Source of the DNA: Bacillota bacterium
GTDB lineage: Bacteria; Bacillota_C; Negativicutes; Sporomusales; Sporomusaceae
Assembly: GCA_023441125.1 (NCBI GenBank)
Contig: JAEZQV010000396.1
Coordinates: 1 to 6,072, forward strand
Direction: 5' to 3'
Length of the DNA: 6,072 nt
Shown: positions 1 through 5,300 of the stretch, piece by piece
Position numbering within the stretch: position 1 is the first letter of the stretch
Layout: each line of letters opens with the position of its first letter
Notes under the pieces: model-generated
What the model saw: only the letters and a program-made list of their open reading frames with translations
Told to the model about the DNA's origin: nothing
Databases searched by the model: none
Translations under genes and position numbers: made by a program

Positions 1-105
1 GTCAACTACACGGTGAAGGCCGTACCGGCCGACATGGGGAAAAAGGCCACGGGGATGCCGGGGATTGCCTTCCATGATAACTTCGTCGCCATCGCCAAGG
101 TATAG
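1..105 (+). CDS. C-terminal end of a probable molybdopterin oxidoreductase catalytic subunit (DmsA-like), partial
   Basis: Frame 1 is open from the window edge to a TAG at 103-105, giving 34 residues ending in PGIAFHDNFVAIAKV. The 5' part lies outside the window. The tail fits the end of the molybdopterin-dinucleotide-binding domain of DMSO-reductase-family enzymes, but 34 residues are too few to prove it. The stronger argument is context: a DmsB-type ferredoxin subunit and a DmsC-type anchor follow almost without a gap, and in DmsABC operons the catalytic subunit comes first. If this is right, the protein holds the bis-MGD cofactor, reduces a terminal acceptor such as an S-oxide, N-oxide or sulfur compound, and is probably exported by Tat. 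None of the catalytic residues or the signal peptide can be seen here. Confidence 0.62.
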   Translation, partial: VNYTVKAVPADMGKKATGMPGIAFHDNFVAIAKV

Positions 106-114
106 GGAGGAGGA
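106..114 (+). promoter_or_regulatory. Strong Shine-Dalgarno that decides the start of the DmsB-like gene
   Basis: GGAGGAGGA lies between the stop of the upstream gene and two in-frame ATGs at 115 and 121. The AGGAGG core (108-113) is one base from the first ATG and seven from the second. Normal spacing therefore favours ATG 121 (MAKKSGF) as the main start, although the outer GGAGG at 106-110 could serve ATG 115 with four bases of spacing. Confidence 0.7.
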
Positions 115-120
115 ATGAAA

Positions 121-684
121 ATGGCTAAAAAATCAGGCTTTCTGGTGAACTGTGACCGTTGTGTGGGCTGTCATTCCTGTGAACTGGCCTGCAAGAACGA
201 ATATCAGCAAGAACCAGCCATCCGCTGGCGGAAAGTTTACCCGCTGGCCGAGAATGCGTTTGGCGGCCCGGCGCGGGAGTTTGCCTCCCTGGCCTGCAAT
301 CACTGCGAAGAGCCGGCGTGCCTCAAGGCTTGTCCGGTTCGCGCCTATACCAAGCGTGAAGACGGCATTGTCCTGCACGACCGGCAGCGCTGTATCGGCT
401 GCCGGATGTGCATGCTGGCCTGTCCGTATAAAGTGCCGGAATTTAATGAGAAAGCCAAAAAAGTGGAGAAATGCGACATGTGCGCGGCGCGGCAGGACCG
501 GGGTGAGCCACCGGCCTGTGTTGCCGGCTGCCCGATGGAGGCCATTACGGTCATTGACCTGAATAGTAGGGAACTGGCTCAGGCCAGCCGTACGCTGCCC
601 GGTTTTCCGGATACCAGTATCACCAGGCCCACGACCCGGTTTATTAAGCCTGTTGTCGGGGCGCAGGTTAGGAGGGGGCAATAG
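121..684 (+). CDS. dmsB: DmsB-type four-cluster [4Fe-4S] electron-transfer subunit
   Basis: This is the ferredoxin-like B subunit that passes electrons from a membrane quinol-oxidising anchor to a molybdenum catalytic subunit. Counting from ATG 121 (187 residues), four cysteine sets are complete: C14/17/20/24, C59/62/67/71, C91/94/97/101 and C118/121/133/137. This is the 16-Cys arrangement of the DmsB/NrfC/PsrB family, enough for four [4Fe-4S] clusters. An additional Cys11 precedes the first set. There is no signal peptide or membrane segment, as expected for a subunit carried along with a Tat-exported partner or kept with it. The length is near that of E. coli DmsB (about 205). It starts within 16 bases of the upstream catalytic-subunit stop, and its TAG shares a base with the GTG of the next gene, so the three are surely co-transcribed. 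An alternative start at 115 would add two residues. The substrate of the complex cannot be told from this subunit; a PsrB- or thiosulfate/tetrathionate-type role is possible, but the DmsC-type anchor favours DmsABC. Confidence 0.93.
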   Translation: MAKKSGFLVNCDRCVGCHSCELACKNEYQQEPAIRWRKVYPLAENAFGGPAREFASLACNHCEEPACLKACPVRAYTKREDGIVLHDRQRCIGCRMCMLACPYKVPEFNEKAKKVEKCDMCAARQDRGEPPACVAGCPMEAITVIDLNSRELAQASRTLPGFPDTSITRPTTRFIKPVVGAQVRRGQ

Positions 685-1505
685 TGGCTGAATGGGCATT
701 AGTCTTGTTTACCGTGCTGTCGCAGATGGCGGCCGGGGCCTTTGTAACGCTGTGGTTTCTTGACCGGTTTACCGGCAGAATTGAAAATGGGCTGGGCATG
801 TTTGCCGCCCAGGGGATTACCGCCGCTATGGGTCTGGCCCTGCTGGCCTCACTGGGGCACCTGGGACAGCCGCTGGAGTCATACCGGGCCTTGTCCCAGC
901 TCGGCACGTCCTGGCTGAGCCGGGAGGTGGCGGCCTTTGGTTTGTTTTTTGCCCTGACGGTTGTCTACTGCTGGCAGTGGCGAACGGGAGCCGCGCGCGG
1001 TCCGGTCGGTCTGGCCGGGTCAGTGGTTGCCGTGCTGGCGGTGGTATCTTCCGGCATGGTATATACCCTGCCGGCGCAGCCAGCCTGGAACAATGCCGGT
1101 CCGCTGCTGTTTTTCCTGCTGACGGCGTTTAGTCTGGGGCCACTGTTTATTGCCGTGCTGGCTCACTTTAGGCAATATGCCCCGGCAAAAGCTGTCTTTT
1201 GGTTTGTGGCCGCTATGCTGGGCTGCAGCCTGACCGGCCTGGCCATGTATACGACAATTATGCTCGGCGCCGAGGGTGTGGCCCGGCTCACCGGCTGGAA
1301 CCTGGTATCCGGTCCGGTCTTCTGGCTCCGGCTTATCCTTGGCATCCTTGCCCCCCTGGGCTTGCTCGCCTATGCCGGGAGGCAGCCGGCATGGAATGAG
1401 CGTAACTATGTGCCGGTTTTGTTTGTTCTGGTGCTCATCGGCGAACTGCTGGGCCGAGGCCTGTTTTACGGCTCGGCTGTCGCGCTCAAAATGTTTGGCA
1501 GCTGA
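684..1505 (+). CDS. dmsC: DmsC-type membrane anchor subunit (quinol oxidising)
   Basis: This is an integral membrane protein that anchors the enzyme and oxidises menaquinol for the DMSO-reductase-type complex. The 273-residue product starts at a GTG that overlaps the stop of the DmsB-like gene by one base. AGGAGG at 670-675, inside the upstream gene, gives eight bases of spacing, so translation is probably coupled. About eight hydrophobic helices are visible, roughly at residues 4-24, 37-60, 80-98, 106-128, 135-162, 171-194, 212-231 and 242-268. The family features are clear: an N-terminal EWALVLFTVLSQ segment, the LGHLGQPLESYRALSQLGTS loop and the terminal GELLGRGLFYG segment all resemble E. 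coli DmsC in order and position. It therefore belongs to the DmsC family rather than the NrfD/PsrC family, which usually has different loop motifs. The length (E. coli DmsC about 287) indicates an intact gene. A terminator follows directly, so this is the last gene of its operon. Confidence 0.93.
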   Translation: MAEWALVLFTVLSQMAAGAFVTLWFLDRFTGRIENGLGMFAAQGITAAMGLALLASLGHLGQPLESYRALSQLGTSWLSREVAAFGLFFALTVVYCWQWRTGAARGPVGLAGSVVAVLAVVSSGMVYTLPAQPAWNNAGPLLFFLLTAFSLGPLFIAVLAHFRQYAPAKAVFWFVAAMLGCSLTGLAMYTTIMLGAEGVARLTGWNLVSGPVFWLRLILGILAPLGLLAYAGRQPAWNERNYVPVLFVLVLIGELLGRGLFYGSAVALKMFGS

Positions 1506-1509
1506 TTTT

Positions 1510-1544
1510 CAGGCAGGCTCAATGCGCTGAGCCTGCCTGCTTTT
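1510..1544 (+). terminator. Rho-independent terminator of the DmsABC-like operon
   Basis: A perfect 12-bp inverted repeat (CAGGCAGGCTCA at 1510-1521 with TGAGCCTGCCTG at 1528-1539) encloses a six-base loop and is followed by CTTTT at 1540-1544. It starts five bases after the DmsC-like stop codon. Stem length, tight loop, T-run and position all fit an intrinsic terminator and separate this operon from the next molybdoenzyme gene. Confidence 0.88.
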
Positions 1545-1571
1545 ACAGAGAAAGCGGACGGGAGGGCACAA

Positions 1572-1626
1572 GGAAATTAGCCGGCAAACGAGAATAAGAC
1601 AGATAATAGTTTGTGCACGGCGGGGG
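1572..1626 (+). promoter_or_regulatory. Possible promoter and ribosome binding site of the second molybdoenzyme unit
   Basis: A new transcription start is expected here because a terminator lies upstream. GATAAT at 1602-1607 is a fair -10 element (five of six matches to TATAAT). No good -35 exists at 16-18 bases; TTAGCC at 1577-1582 is weak and 19 bases away. This would suit an activator-dependent promoter, but that is inference. GGGGG at 1622-1626 is the only SD-like stretch and lies four bases before ATG 1631 and seven before ATG 1634. No FNR (TTGAT-N4-ATCAA) site is visible. Confidence 0.3.
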
Positions 1627-1630
1627 TTTT

Positions 1631-3676
1631 ATGATGAAGACAAAGGACGGTTACCAGATCACCCGGCACATTTGTCCCCGCAATTGTTATGATGCATGCG
1701 GGCTGCTGGCTTATACCCGCAAAGGGGTATTGGAAAAGGTCGGCGGCGATCCGGCGCACGGCTATACCCGGGGCAAACTGTGCTCTAAAGGGCAAAACTA
1801 TGTCCGGCGGGTATACAGCCCGGAGCGGCTGCGCTACCCCCTGCGGCAAATCGGCCGTGGCTCAGGCCGGTGGGAACGGTTGACATGGGAGCAGGCTATG
1901 GCGATCATCTGCGAGAAGCTCCTGGAGATCAAGGACCGCTACCATTCCCTGCTGCCGTTTTGTCTGAACAAGTACTCCGGTAATTTCGGCATCCTGCATA
2001 ATGCCGTCGAAGGCATGTTCAACAGCCTGGGTCCCACGACGCAGGCCAGAGGCTCACCCTGCTGGTCTGCCGGCCTGGATGCGCAGCTCTATGACTTTGG
2101 CAGCAATATAAACTCCGACCCTGAAGAACTGGCTAACGCCAAACTTATTATCCTCTGGGGAGTCAATCCGGCCTGGACGGCTATCCATTCCCTGCCCTAT
2201 ATTTACCAGGCCCGAAGAAATGGGGCCCAGGTTATTGTCATTGATCCCGTATATACCCAGACCGCCCGCAAGGCCGATTACTATGTGCAGATTAGGCCCG
2301 GCGAGGACGGCGCCCTGGCCCTGGCGCTCGCCAAGGTGCTTACAGACCAGGGGCTGGTCGACCGGCAGTTTATTGATCATTATACCACCGGCTGGCAGCC
2401 TTTCCGGGATTATCTGGCCGGTCTGGATTTGGCTTACCTGGCCGGGCAGTGCGGCCAGGAACCGGCTGTCATTCAGCAGCTGGCCCGGCTGCTGGCAATG
2501 GAGAGTCCGGTATATATCTGGGCCGGCTTCGGCTTGCAGCGCCATATCAATGGCGGCCACAGCCTGCGGGCCATCGATGCCTTGGCCGCCATGACCGGCA
2601 ATATTGGCGTCGCCGGCGGCGGTGTCCATTATGCCCATCAACTGACCTGGGGCTTTAATCAGCATTTTCTGCAGGCGCCGGCCGGCACCCGCTATATCAG
2701 TATTAATGATTTCGCCCGGGAAGTGGGCCAGCGCAAAGACCCGCCGGTTAAGCTGCTCTGGGTGTCCTGCCGCAACCTGGTTACGCAGGATATCGCCGGC
2801 GGTATGTTGACCCAGGCCCTGGCAAAACTTGAGCTCATTGTGACGGTGGAGCAATTTCTTACGCCGACGGCCAGGTTCTCCGATATCGTGCTGCCGGCGA
2901 CAACCCAATTTGAAGAACTGGATGTGGTTCCCAGCTACTGGCATCACTGGCTGGGCCTGAATGAACAGGCCATACCGCCGTTTTTTGATGCTAAGAGCGA
3001 CCTGGAAATCGCTCAATTGCTGACGGCAACCTTAAACCGCTACCGGCCTGGCAGCAGTTTGTTTCCGGCCGGACAAGCCGCCGACTTTTTGGACGCGGAA
3101 TTTAACGACACCATGTACGCGCTGCTGGGGATCAGGCATTGGACCGAGTTGGCCGACGGTCCCAGAAGGGCAAACGTTCCGGCTGTTGCCTGGGCAGACC
3201 GGCGGTTTGCGACCGGTTCAGGCAAATTTGAGTTTTTTTCCGTCAAGGCCCGGGACAACATGCTGGCGGCTTTGCCGGAATACAAGCAGGGGATCAAACC
3301 GGCTGCCCGCTACCCTTATTGGCTGATTACCTCCCATGCCCAGCAGGGCCTTAACTCGCAGTTTCAAAATATCGCCACGCTGCCGCACAAGCCGGAGCAG
3401 GCGCTATTCATCCACCCGCAGACGGCGGCGGCCAAAGGGATTGCCGCAGGCGCCCTGGTACGGATATATAATGATTTAGGCGCGATTACGCTGAAAGCAC
3501 GTATTTCGCCCGATACCCCGCCCGATGTCCTGGTTTGCCACCAGGGCTGGCTGCCGGGCGCCGAGACGCATCTCAACAGTCTGAATGCCGGCCTGCTCGC
3601 TGATATGGGAGATATCAGCACCGGCTCCAAGGGCGTAGCTTTTTACGATGTCCTGGTTGATCTTGAACCGGTATAA
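1631..3676 (+). CDS. Molybdopterin oxidoreductase with N-terminal [4Fe-4S] cluster, orphan single-subunit type
   Basis: This is a DMSO-reductase-superfamily molybdoenzyme, 681 residues from ATG 1631. The N-terminal motif C15-x3-C19-x3-C23-x27-C51 binds a [4Fe-4S] cluster, and GKLCSKG around C51 is typical. The molybdenum-ligand position appears to be Cys144 in GSPCWSAGLDAQLYDFG, matching the Cys of NapA/FdhF-like enzymes by position; this is inferred by alignment from memory. ILWGVNPAWT, IVIDPVYTQTA and the RPGEDGALALALAK segment mark the MGD-binding Rossmann-like domains. From about residue 550 a C-terminal molybdopterin-dinucleotide-binding barrel runs to the end (GVAFYDVLVDLEPV). The overall pattern resembles the poorly characterised MopB_3 type of oxidoreductase, so the substrate is unknown. 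No twin-arginine signal or hydrophobic N-terminus is present, so it looks cytoplasmic. A GTG at 1613 would extend it by six residues but has no SD; ATG 1634 is an equally good start. No B or C subunit follows. Instead tatA and a multi-cluster ferredoxin lie downstream, and that ferredoxin is the likeliest redox partner. Confidence 0.92.
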   Translation: MMKTKDGYQITRHICPRNCYDACGLLAYTRKGVLEKVGGDPAHGYTRGKLCSKGQNYVRRVYSPERLRYPLRQIGRGSGRWERLTWEQAMAIICEKLLEIKDRYHSLLPFCLNKYSGNFGILHNAVEGMFNSLGPTTQARGSPCWSAGLDAQLYDFGSNINSDPEELANAKLIILWGVNPAWTAIHSLPYIYQARRNGAQVIVIDPVYTQTARKADYYVQIRPGEDGALALALAKVLTDQGLVDRQFIDHYTTGWQPFRDYLAGLDLAYLAGQCGQEPAVIQQLARLLAMESPVYIWAGFGLQRHINGGHSLRAIDALAAMTGNIGVAGGGVHYAHQLTWGFNQHFLQAPAGTRYISINDFAREVGQRKDPPVKLLWVSCRNLVTQDIAGGMLTQALAKLELIVTVEQFLTPTARFSDIVLPATTQFEELDVVPSYWHHWLGLNEQAIPPFFDAKSDLEIAQLLTATLNRYRPGSSLFPAGQAADFLDAEFNDTMYALLGIRHWTELADGPRRANVPAVAWADRRFATGSGKFEFFSVKARDNMLAALPEYKQGIKPAARYPYWLITSHAQQGLNSQFQNIATLPHKPEQALFIHPQTAAAKGIAAGALVRIYNDLGAITLKARISPDTPPDVLVCHQGWLPGAETHLNSLNAGLLADMGDISTGSKGVAFYDVLVDLEPV

Positions 3677-3749
3677 GGCCGGCTGCATCCGGCTGCGCCC
3701 CGGACGGGCGGAAAGTCTTTAGCGAATAAAGCCAAAGAGGTGAAACGCA

Positions 3750-3935
3750 ATGTTTGCTTTTAGTATGCCTGAGTTAGTAGTGATTTTGGTTATTGCGCTG
3801 ATTGTTTTCGGACCGGGCAAACTGCCCGAAGTCGGCAAGTCAATTGGCCGGAGCATACGGGAGTTCCGCCGGGAAACCGAGACGCCGGCGGCTGAACAGT
3901 CTCAAAAGGCGAACGAAACCAAGCGGGAAAGCTGA
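3750..3935 (+). CDS. tatA: TatA-family twin-arginine translocase subunit
   Basis: TatA forms the size-adaptable pore of the Tat pathway, which exports folded, cofactor-loaded proteins such as molybdoenzymes. The 61-residue product has the standard build: a short N-terminal membrane helix (about residues 6-20, with Glu8 in the usual polar position), the hinge FGPGKLPEVGKSIG (20-33), an amphipathic helix to about residue 42, and a polar charged tail. The length fits the small TatA proteins of Gram-positive bacteria. AGAGGTGA at 3736-3743 is a good SD. The gene lies 73 bases after the molybdoenzyme with no convincing terminator between, so it is probably in the same operon, and its TGA shares a base with the ATG of the next gene. 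No tatC is in the window. It is odd here because the preceding molybdoenzyme has no Tat signal; it may serve the DmsA-like protein encoded upstream. TatE or TatB identity cannot be fully excluded, but the size argues for TatA. Confidence 0.93.
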   Translation: MFAFSMPELVVILVIALIVFGPGKLPEVGKSIGRSIREFRRETETPAAEQSQKANETKRES

Positions 3936-4942
3936 TGAAATACATGGCTGGTATGATAGTAAGGCAGAGTGAGGTTTGTTTAAATAACCGGTTCAAAAAA
4001 ATGGACTGCCGGCGCTGCGGGCAAATTTGCCCGCAGGGCTGTATGGATGCTATGCAGCAACCGGAACTGACACAATGTGATGAATGCGGCCTGTGCCTGG
4101 CAGCCTGCCCGGCCCAGGCCCTGGCCGGGGTGAGCTATTCCCCGCAGTCTTTCGAGGCTTTACTGGCTTTGGAGGATGCCGTGCTGTGCCTAACCTGCAC
4201 CCAACAGGACAAACAGAGCAATTGGCCCTGTCTGGGATTCCTCGATGCCCGGCTGCTGCTCACCCTGGTGTATAGCGGCAAGCACAGCAACCGGCAGATT
4301 ATTGTGGATAACCGCGGCTGTGCGGACTGTAAGCCGGCGGTGGCCAGGCACTTGCAGCAGCTTTGCGATACTGTGGCACCGGTTCTGGCATTCGCCGGCA
4401 AAAAGCCGTTGCTTCACGGGCCGGCAGCTGCCGGTTATCAGCGTAGAGAAAAGGCCATATCCCGGCGTGCGCTGGCCAGCTGGCTGTGGGGCGAGGCCAA
4501 GAGCGTAATTGCCGTCGCTGTTACCAGCAGTGAAGAGCCGCTGCCGCTGCCGCGCCGCAAACTCCTGGCCAACTATGTGGGAGCTTTGGCCGGGATGGAG
4601 GAGCCAACCCGGCTGTTTTCCGGTCTTGTCATTGCCGGGAATTGCCATGCCTGCGGTCTGTGCCGGCAGATCTGCCCGGAGCAGGCTATTGTGACTAAAG
4701 ACCGCGGGAACACCGTCGATTTTTATCATCAGGCCCTTGCCTGCACCGGCTGCGGGGTCTGTGCCGTCCATTGTCCCCGGGGTGCCATAACGTTAGGACC
4801 GGCCGCCGGCCTGACCCTGTCACATATTGCCAGCCGGACGCTGCCGGAATGTCAAGACTGCGGCAAGGTATATCAGCCGGTTGGAGACAATGCGCTTTGC
4901 CTGGTATGTTCATTAAAGAATAATGGGAATATTTTCGGTTAG
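3935..4942 (+). CDS. Multi-cluster [4Fe-4S] ferredoxin-type protein with central Cys-rich and C-terminal CxxC-CxxC domains
   Basis: This is a soluble iron-sulfur protein of 335 residues with 27 cysteines. From the N-terminus: an incomplete ferredoxin motif (C25-x2-C28-x3-C32-P, with C15 and C36 nearby), a canonical C48/51/54/58 motif, a central region with C85-x2-C88, C99, C129-x2-C132 and C144, then a second dicluster ferredoxin domain with canonical C237/240/243/247 and C270/273/276/280. It ends with C306-x2-C309 and C322-x2-C325, which resembles a zinc ribbon or rubredoxin-like knuckle. Three [4Fe-4S] clusters are well supported and a fourth is likely. The central part (CLTC, then WPCLGFLDARLLLTL, then NRGCADCKPAVARHL) recalls Cys-rich segments in ferredoxins that accompany DMSO-reductase-like enzymes, a resemblance recalled and not tested. 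No signal peptide or membrane helix is seen. GCGGGA at 3923-3928 can act as SD, and the ATG overlaps the tatA stop by one base, so the two are coupled. It probably carries electrons to or from the molybdoenzyme two genes upstream. An assembly role is an alternative. Confidence 0.88.
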   Translation: MKYMAGMIVRQSEVCLNNRFKKMDCRRCGQICPQGCMDAMQQPELTQCDECGLCLAACPAQALAGVSYSPQSFEALLALEDAVLCLTCTQQDKQSNWPCLGFLDARLLLTLVYSGKHSNRQIIVDNRGCADCKPAVARHLQQLCDTVAPVLAFAGKKPLLHGPAAAGYQRREKAISRRALASWLWGEAKSVIAVAVTSSEEPLPLPRRKLLANYVGALAGMEEPTRLFSGLVIAGNCHACGLCRQICPEQAIVTKDRGNTVDFYHQALACTGCGVCAVHCPRGAITLGPAAGLTLSHIASRTLPECQDCGKVYQPVGDNALCLVCSLKNNGNIFG

Positions 4943-4953
4943 AAAAACCGCAG

Positions 4954-4973
4954 CCGGCAGATCGCTTTGCCGG
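4954..4973 (+). repeat. Small inverted repeat after the ferredoxin gene
   Basis: CCGGCA at 4954-4959 pairs with TGCCGG at 4968-4973 around an eight-base loop. No T-run follows, so on its own it is not an intrinsic terminator. It may help protect the mRNA 3' end or assist the stronger hairpin just downstream. CCGG words are common in this DNA, so chance is possible. Confidence 0.35.
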
Positions 4974-4996
4974 ACACTTTAAAGATAAGCAGTAAA

Positions 4997-5045
4997 GAGG
5001 AGAAACTCCACGGACTGAAGTCCTGCCGGGTTTCTCTTTGCTTTT
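4997..5045 (+). terminator. Probable rho-independent terminator of the molybdoenzyme-tatA-ferredoxin unit
   Basis: Bases 4997-5008 pair with 5028-5039 to give a stem of up to 12 bp including three G.U pairs; the firm core is GAGAAAC (5000-5006) with GTTTCTC (5030-5036). Inside it sits a second small hairpin, GGAC-TGAA-GTCC (5012-5023). The stem runs into TTTGCTTTT at 5037-5045. Position 55 bases after the ferredoxin stop suits an operon terminator. The branched shape is unusual, and the inner GGAC/GTCC element recurs about 120 bases downstream. Confidence 0.68.
5012..5023 (+). repeat. GGAC-TGAA-GTCC dyad (first copy of the GGAC-N4-GTCC element)
   Basis: Four-base arms GGAC and GTCC flank TGAA in the apex of the terminator-like hairpin. 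The element has the same arms and the same four-base spacer as the stronger dyad at 5133-5146. It may be only the hairpin tip, or a protein-binding site that overlaps it. Confidence 0.45.
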
Positions 5046-5132
5046 GCCGGCTGGCCGCCGGGCACTGGGAACGCCCCGGGTCCTTTCTTTATACCAAATT
5101 ATGCTTATTTCTGTTTTCCTTAACAGGAGTTT

Positions 5133-5146
5133 GGGACAAAAGTCCC
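5133..5146. promoter_or_regulatory. Perfect GGGAC-AAAA-GTCCC inverted repeat, candidate operator
   Basis: Two five-base arms in perfect inverted repeat flank AAAA, with TTT before and GAAA after, which extends the symmetry loosely. Five-base arms with a four-base spacer is the geometry of CRP/FNR-family sites (compare TTGAT-N4-ATCAA). This is inference by shape, not a known consensus. There is no T-run after it, so a terminator role is unlikely. Centred at about 5139.5, it would sit near -41 for a transcript starting near 5181, with TATCAA (5168-5173) as a poor -10, a layout typical of an activator. It could act on the small ORF, on the response regulator or on both. Confidence 0.45.
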
Positions 5147-5189
5147 GAAATTAAAACAGTATGCATTTATCAAATAAGCGGGGGAGTAC

Positions 5190-5261
5190 ATGAAAGATTG
5201 GGTGAATCCGTTAAAACATTCTTTATTCTATTATAAATTTAATGAAATTATAATGATCTAG
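5190..5261 (+). CDS. Candidate small ORF of 23 residues, or remnant of a lost gene
   Basis: ATG 5190 opens a 23-codon frame ending in TAG 5259-5261, with a long purine SD (GGGGGAG, 5180-5186) three bases upstream. The product begins MKDWVNPLKHSLFYYKF and has mixed aromatic, basic and hydrophobic residues but no membrane helix of full length. I recognise no family. The good SD favours translation, while the short length, AT-rich surroundings and tight spacing argue for caution. It may be a leader peptide, a small protein, or the start of a gene whose remainder has been deleted, since the sequence after the stop shows no continuation in other frames. Confidence 0.25.
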   Translation: MKDWVNPLKHSLFYYKFNEIIMI

Positions 5262-5300
5262 TTAACGCTCGTTTGATGCTTTATCACGATAATTATAAAT
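5249..5300 (+). promoter_or_regulatory. Possible promoter region of the response regulator gene
   Basis: TATAAT at 5249-5254 is a perfect -10 but lacks a good -35 (TTCTAT at 5226-5231). Further on, TTGATG at 5273-5278 followed after 15 bases by TATAAA (5294-5299), or after 17 bases by TAAATA (5296-5301), is a second sigma-A-like pair. Either would give a leader of about 100-150 bases before GTG 5405. In such AT-rich DNA chance matches are common, so only a general assignment is justified. Confidence 0.35.

Noticed and set aside
133..699. Antisense open frame of 188 codons on the minus strand
   Set aside because: It is a mirror of the DmsB-like gene, whose 16 ordered cysteines leave no doubt about the coding strand.
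1613..1630. GTG 1613 as start of the second molybdoenzyme
   Set aside because: No SD precedes it and it would add only six residues of low character; ATG 1631 or 1634 follows a G-rich SD-like stretch.
2054..3016. Antisense open frame of 320 codons on the minus strand
   Set aside because: It lies wholly inside the well-supported molybdoenzyme gene. Long antisense frames are expected in GC-rich coding DNA, and its translation shows no recognisable domain.
3678..3731. Short dyads between the molybdoenzyme and tatA (GCCGG/CCGGC, CGCCC/GGGCG, CTTTA/TAAAG)
   Set aside because: Stems are only five base pairs and no proper T-run follows, so they do not support a terminator or a defined operator.
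4190..4771. Antisense open frame of 193 codons on the minus strand
   Set aside because: It is opposite the cysteine-rich ferredoxin gene, has no family features, and is explained by codon bias.
4967..5236. 89-codon plus-strand frame starting at TTG 4967
   Set aside because: It has no SD, runs through the terminator-like hairpin and the composition change, and gives a sequence without domain character.
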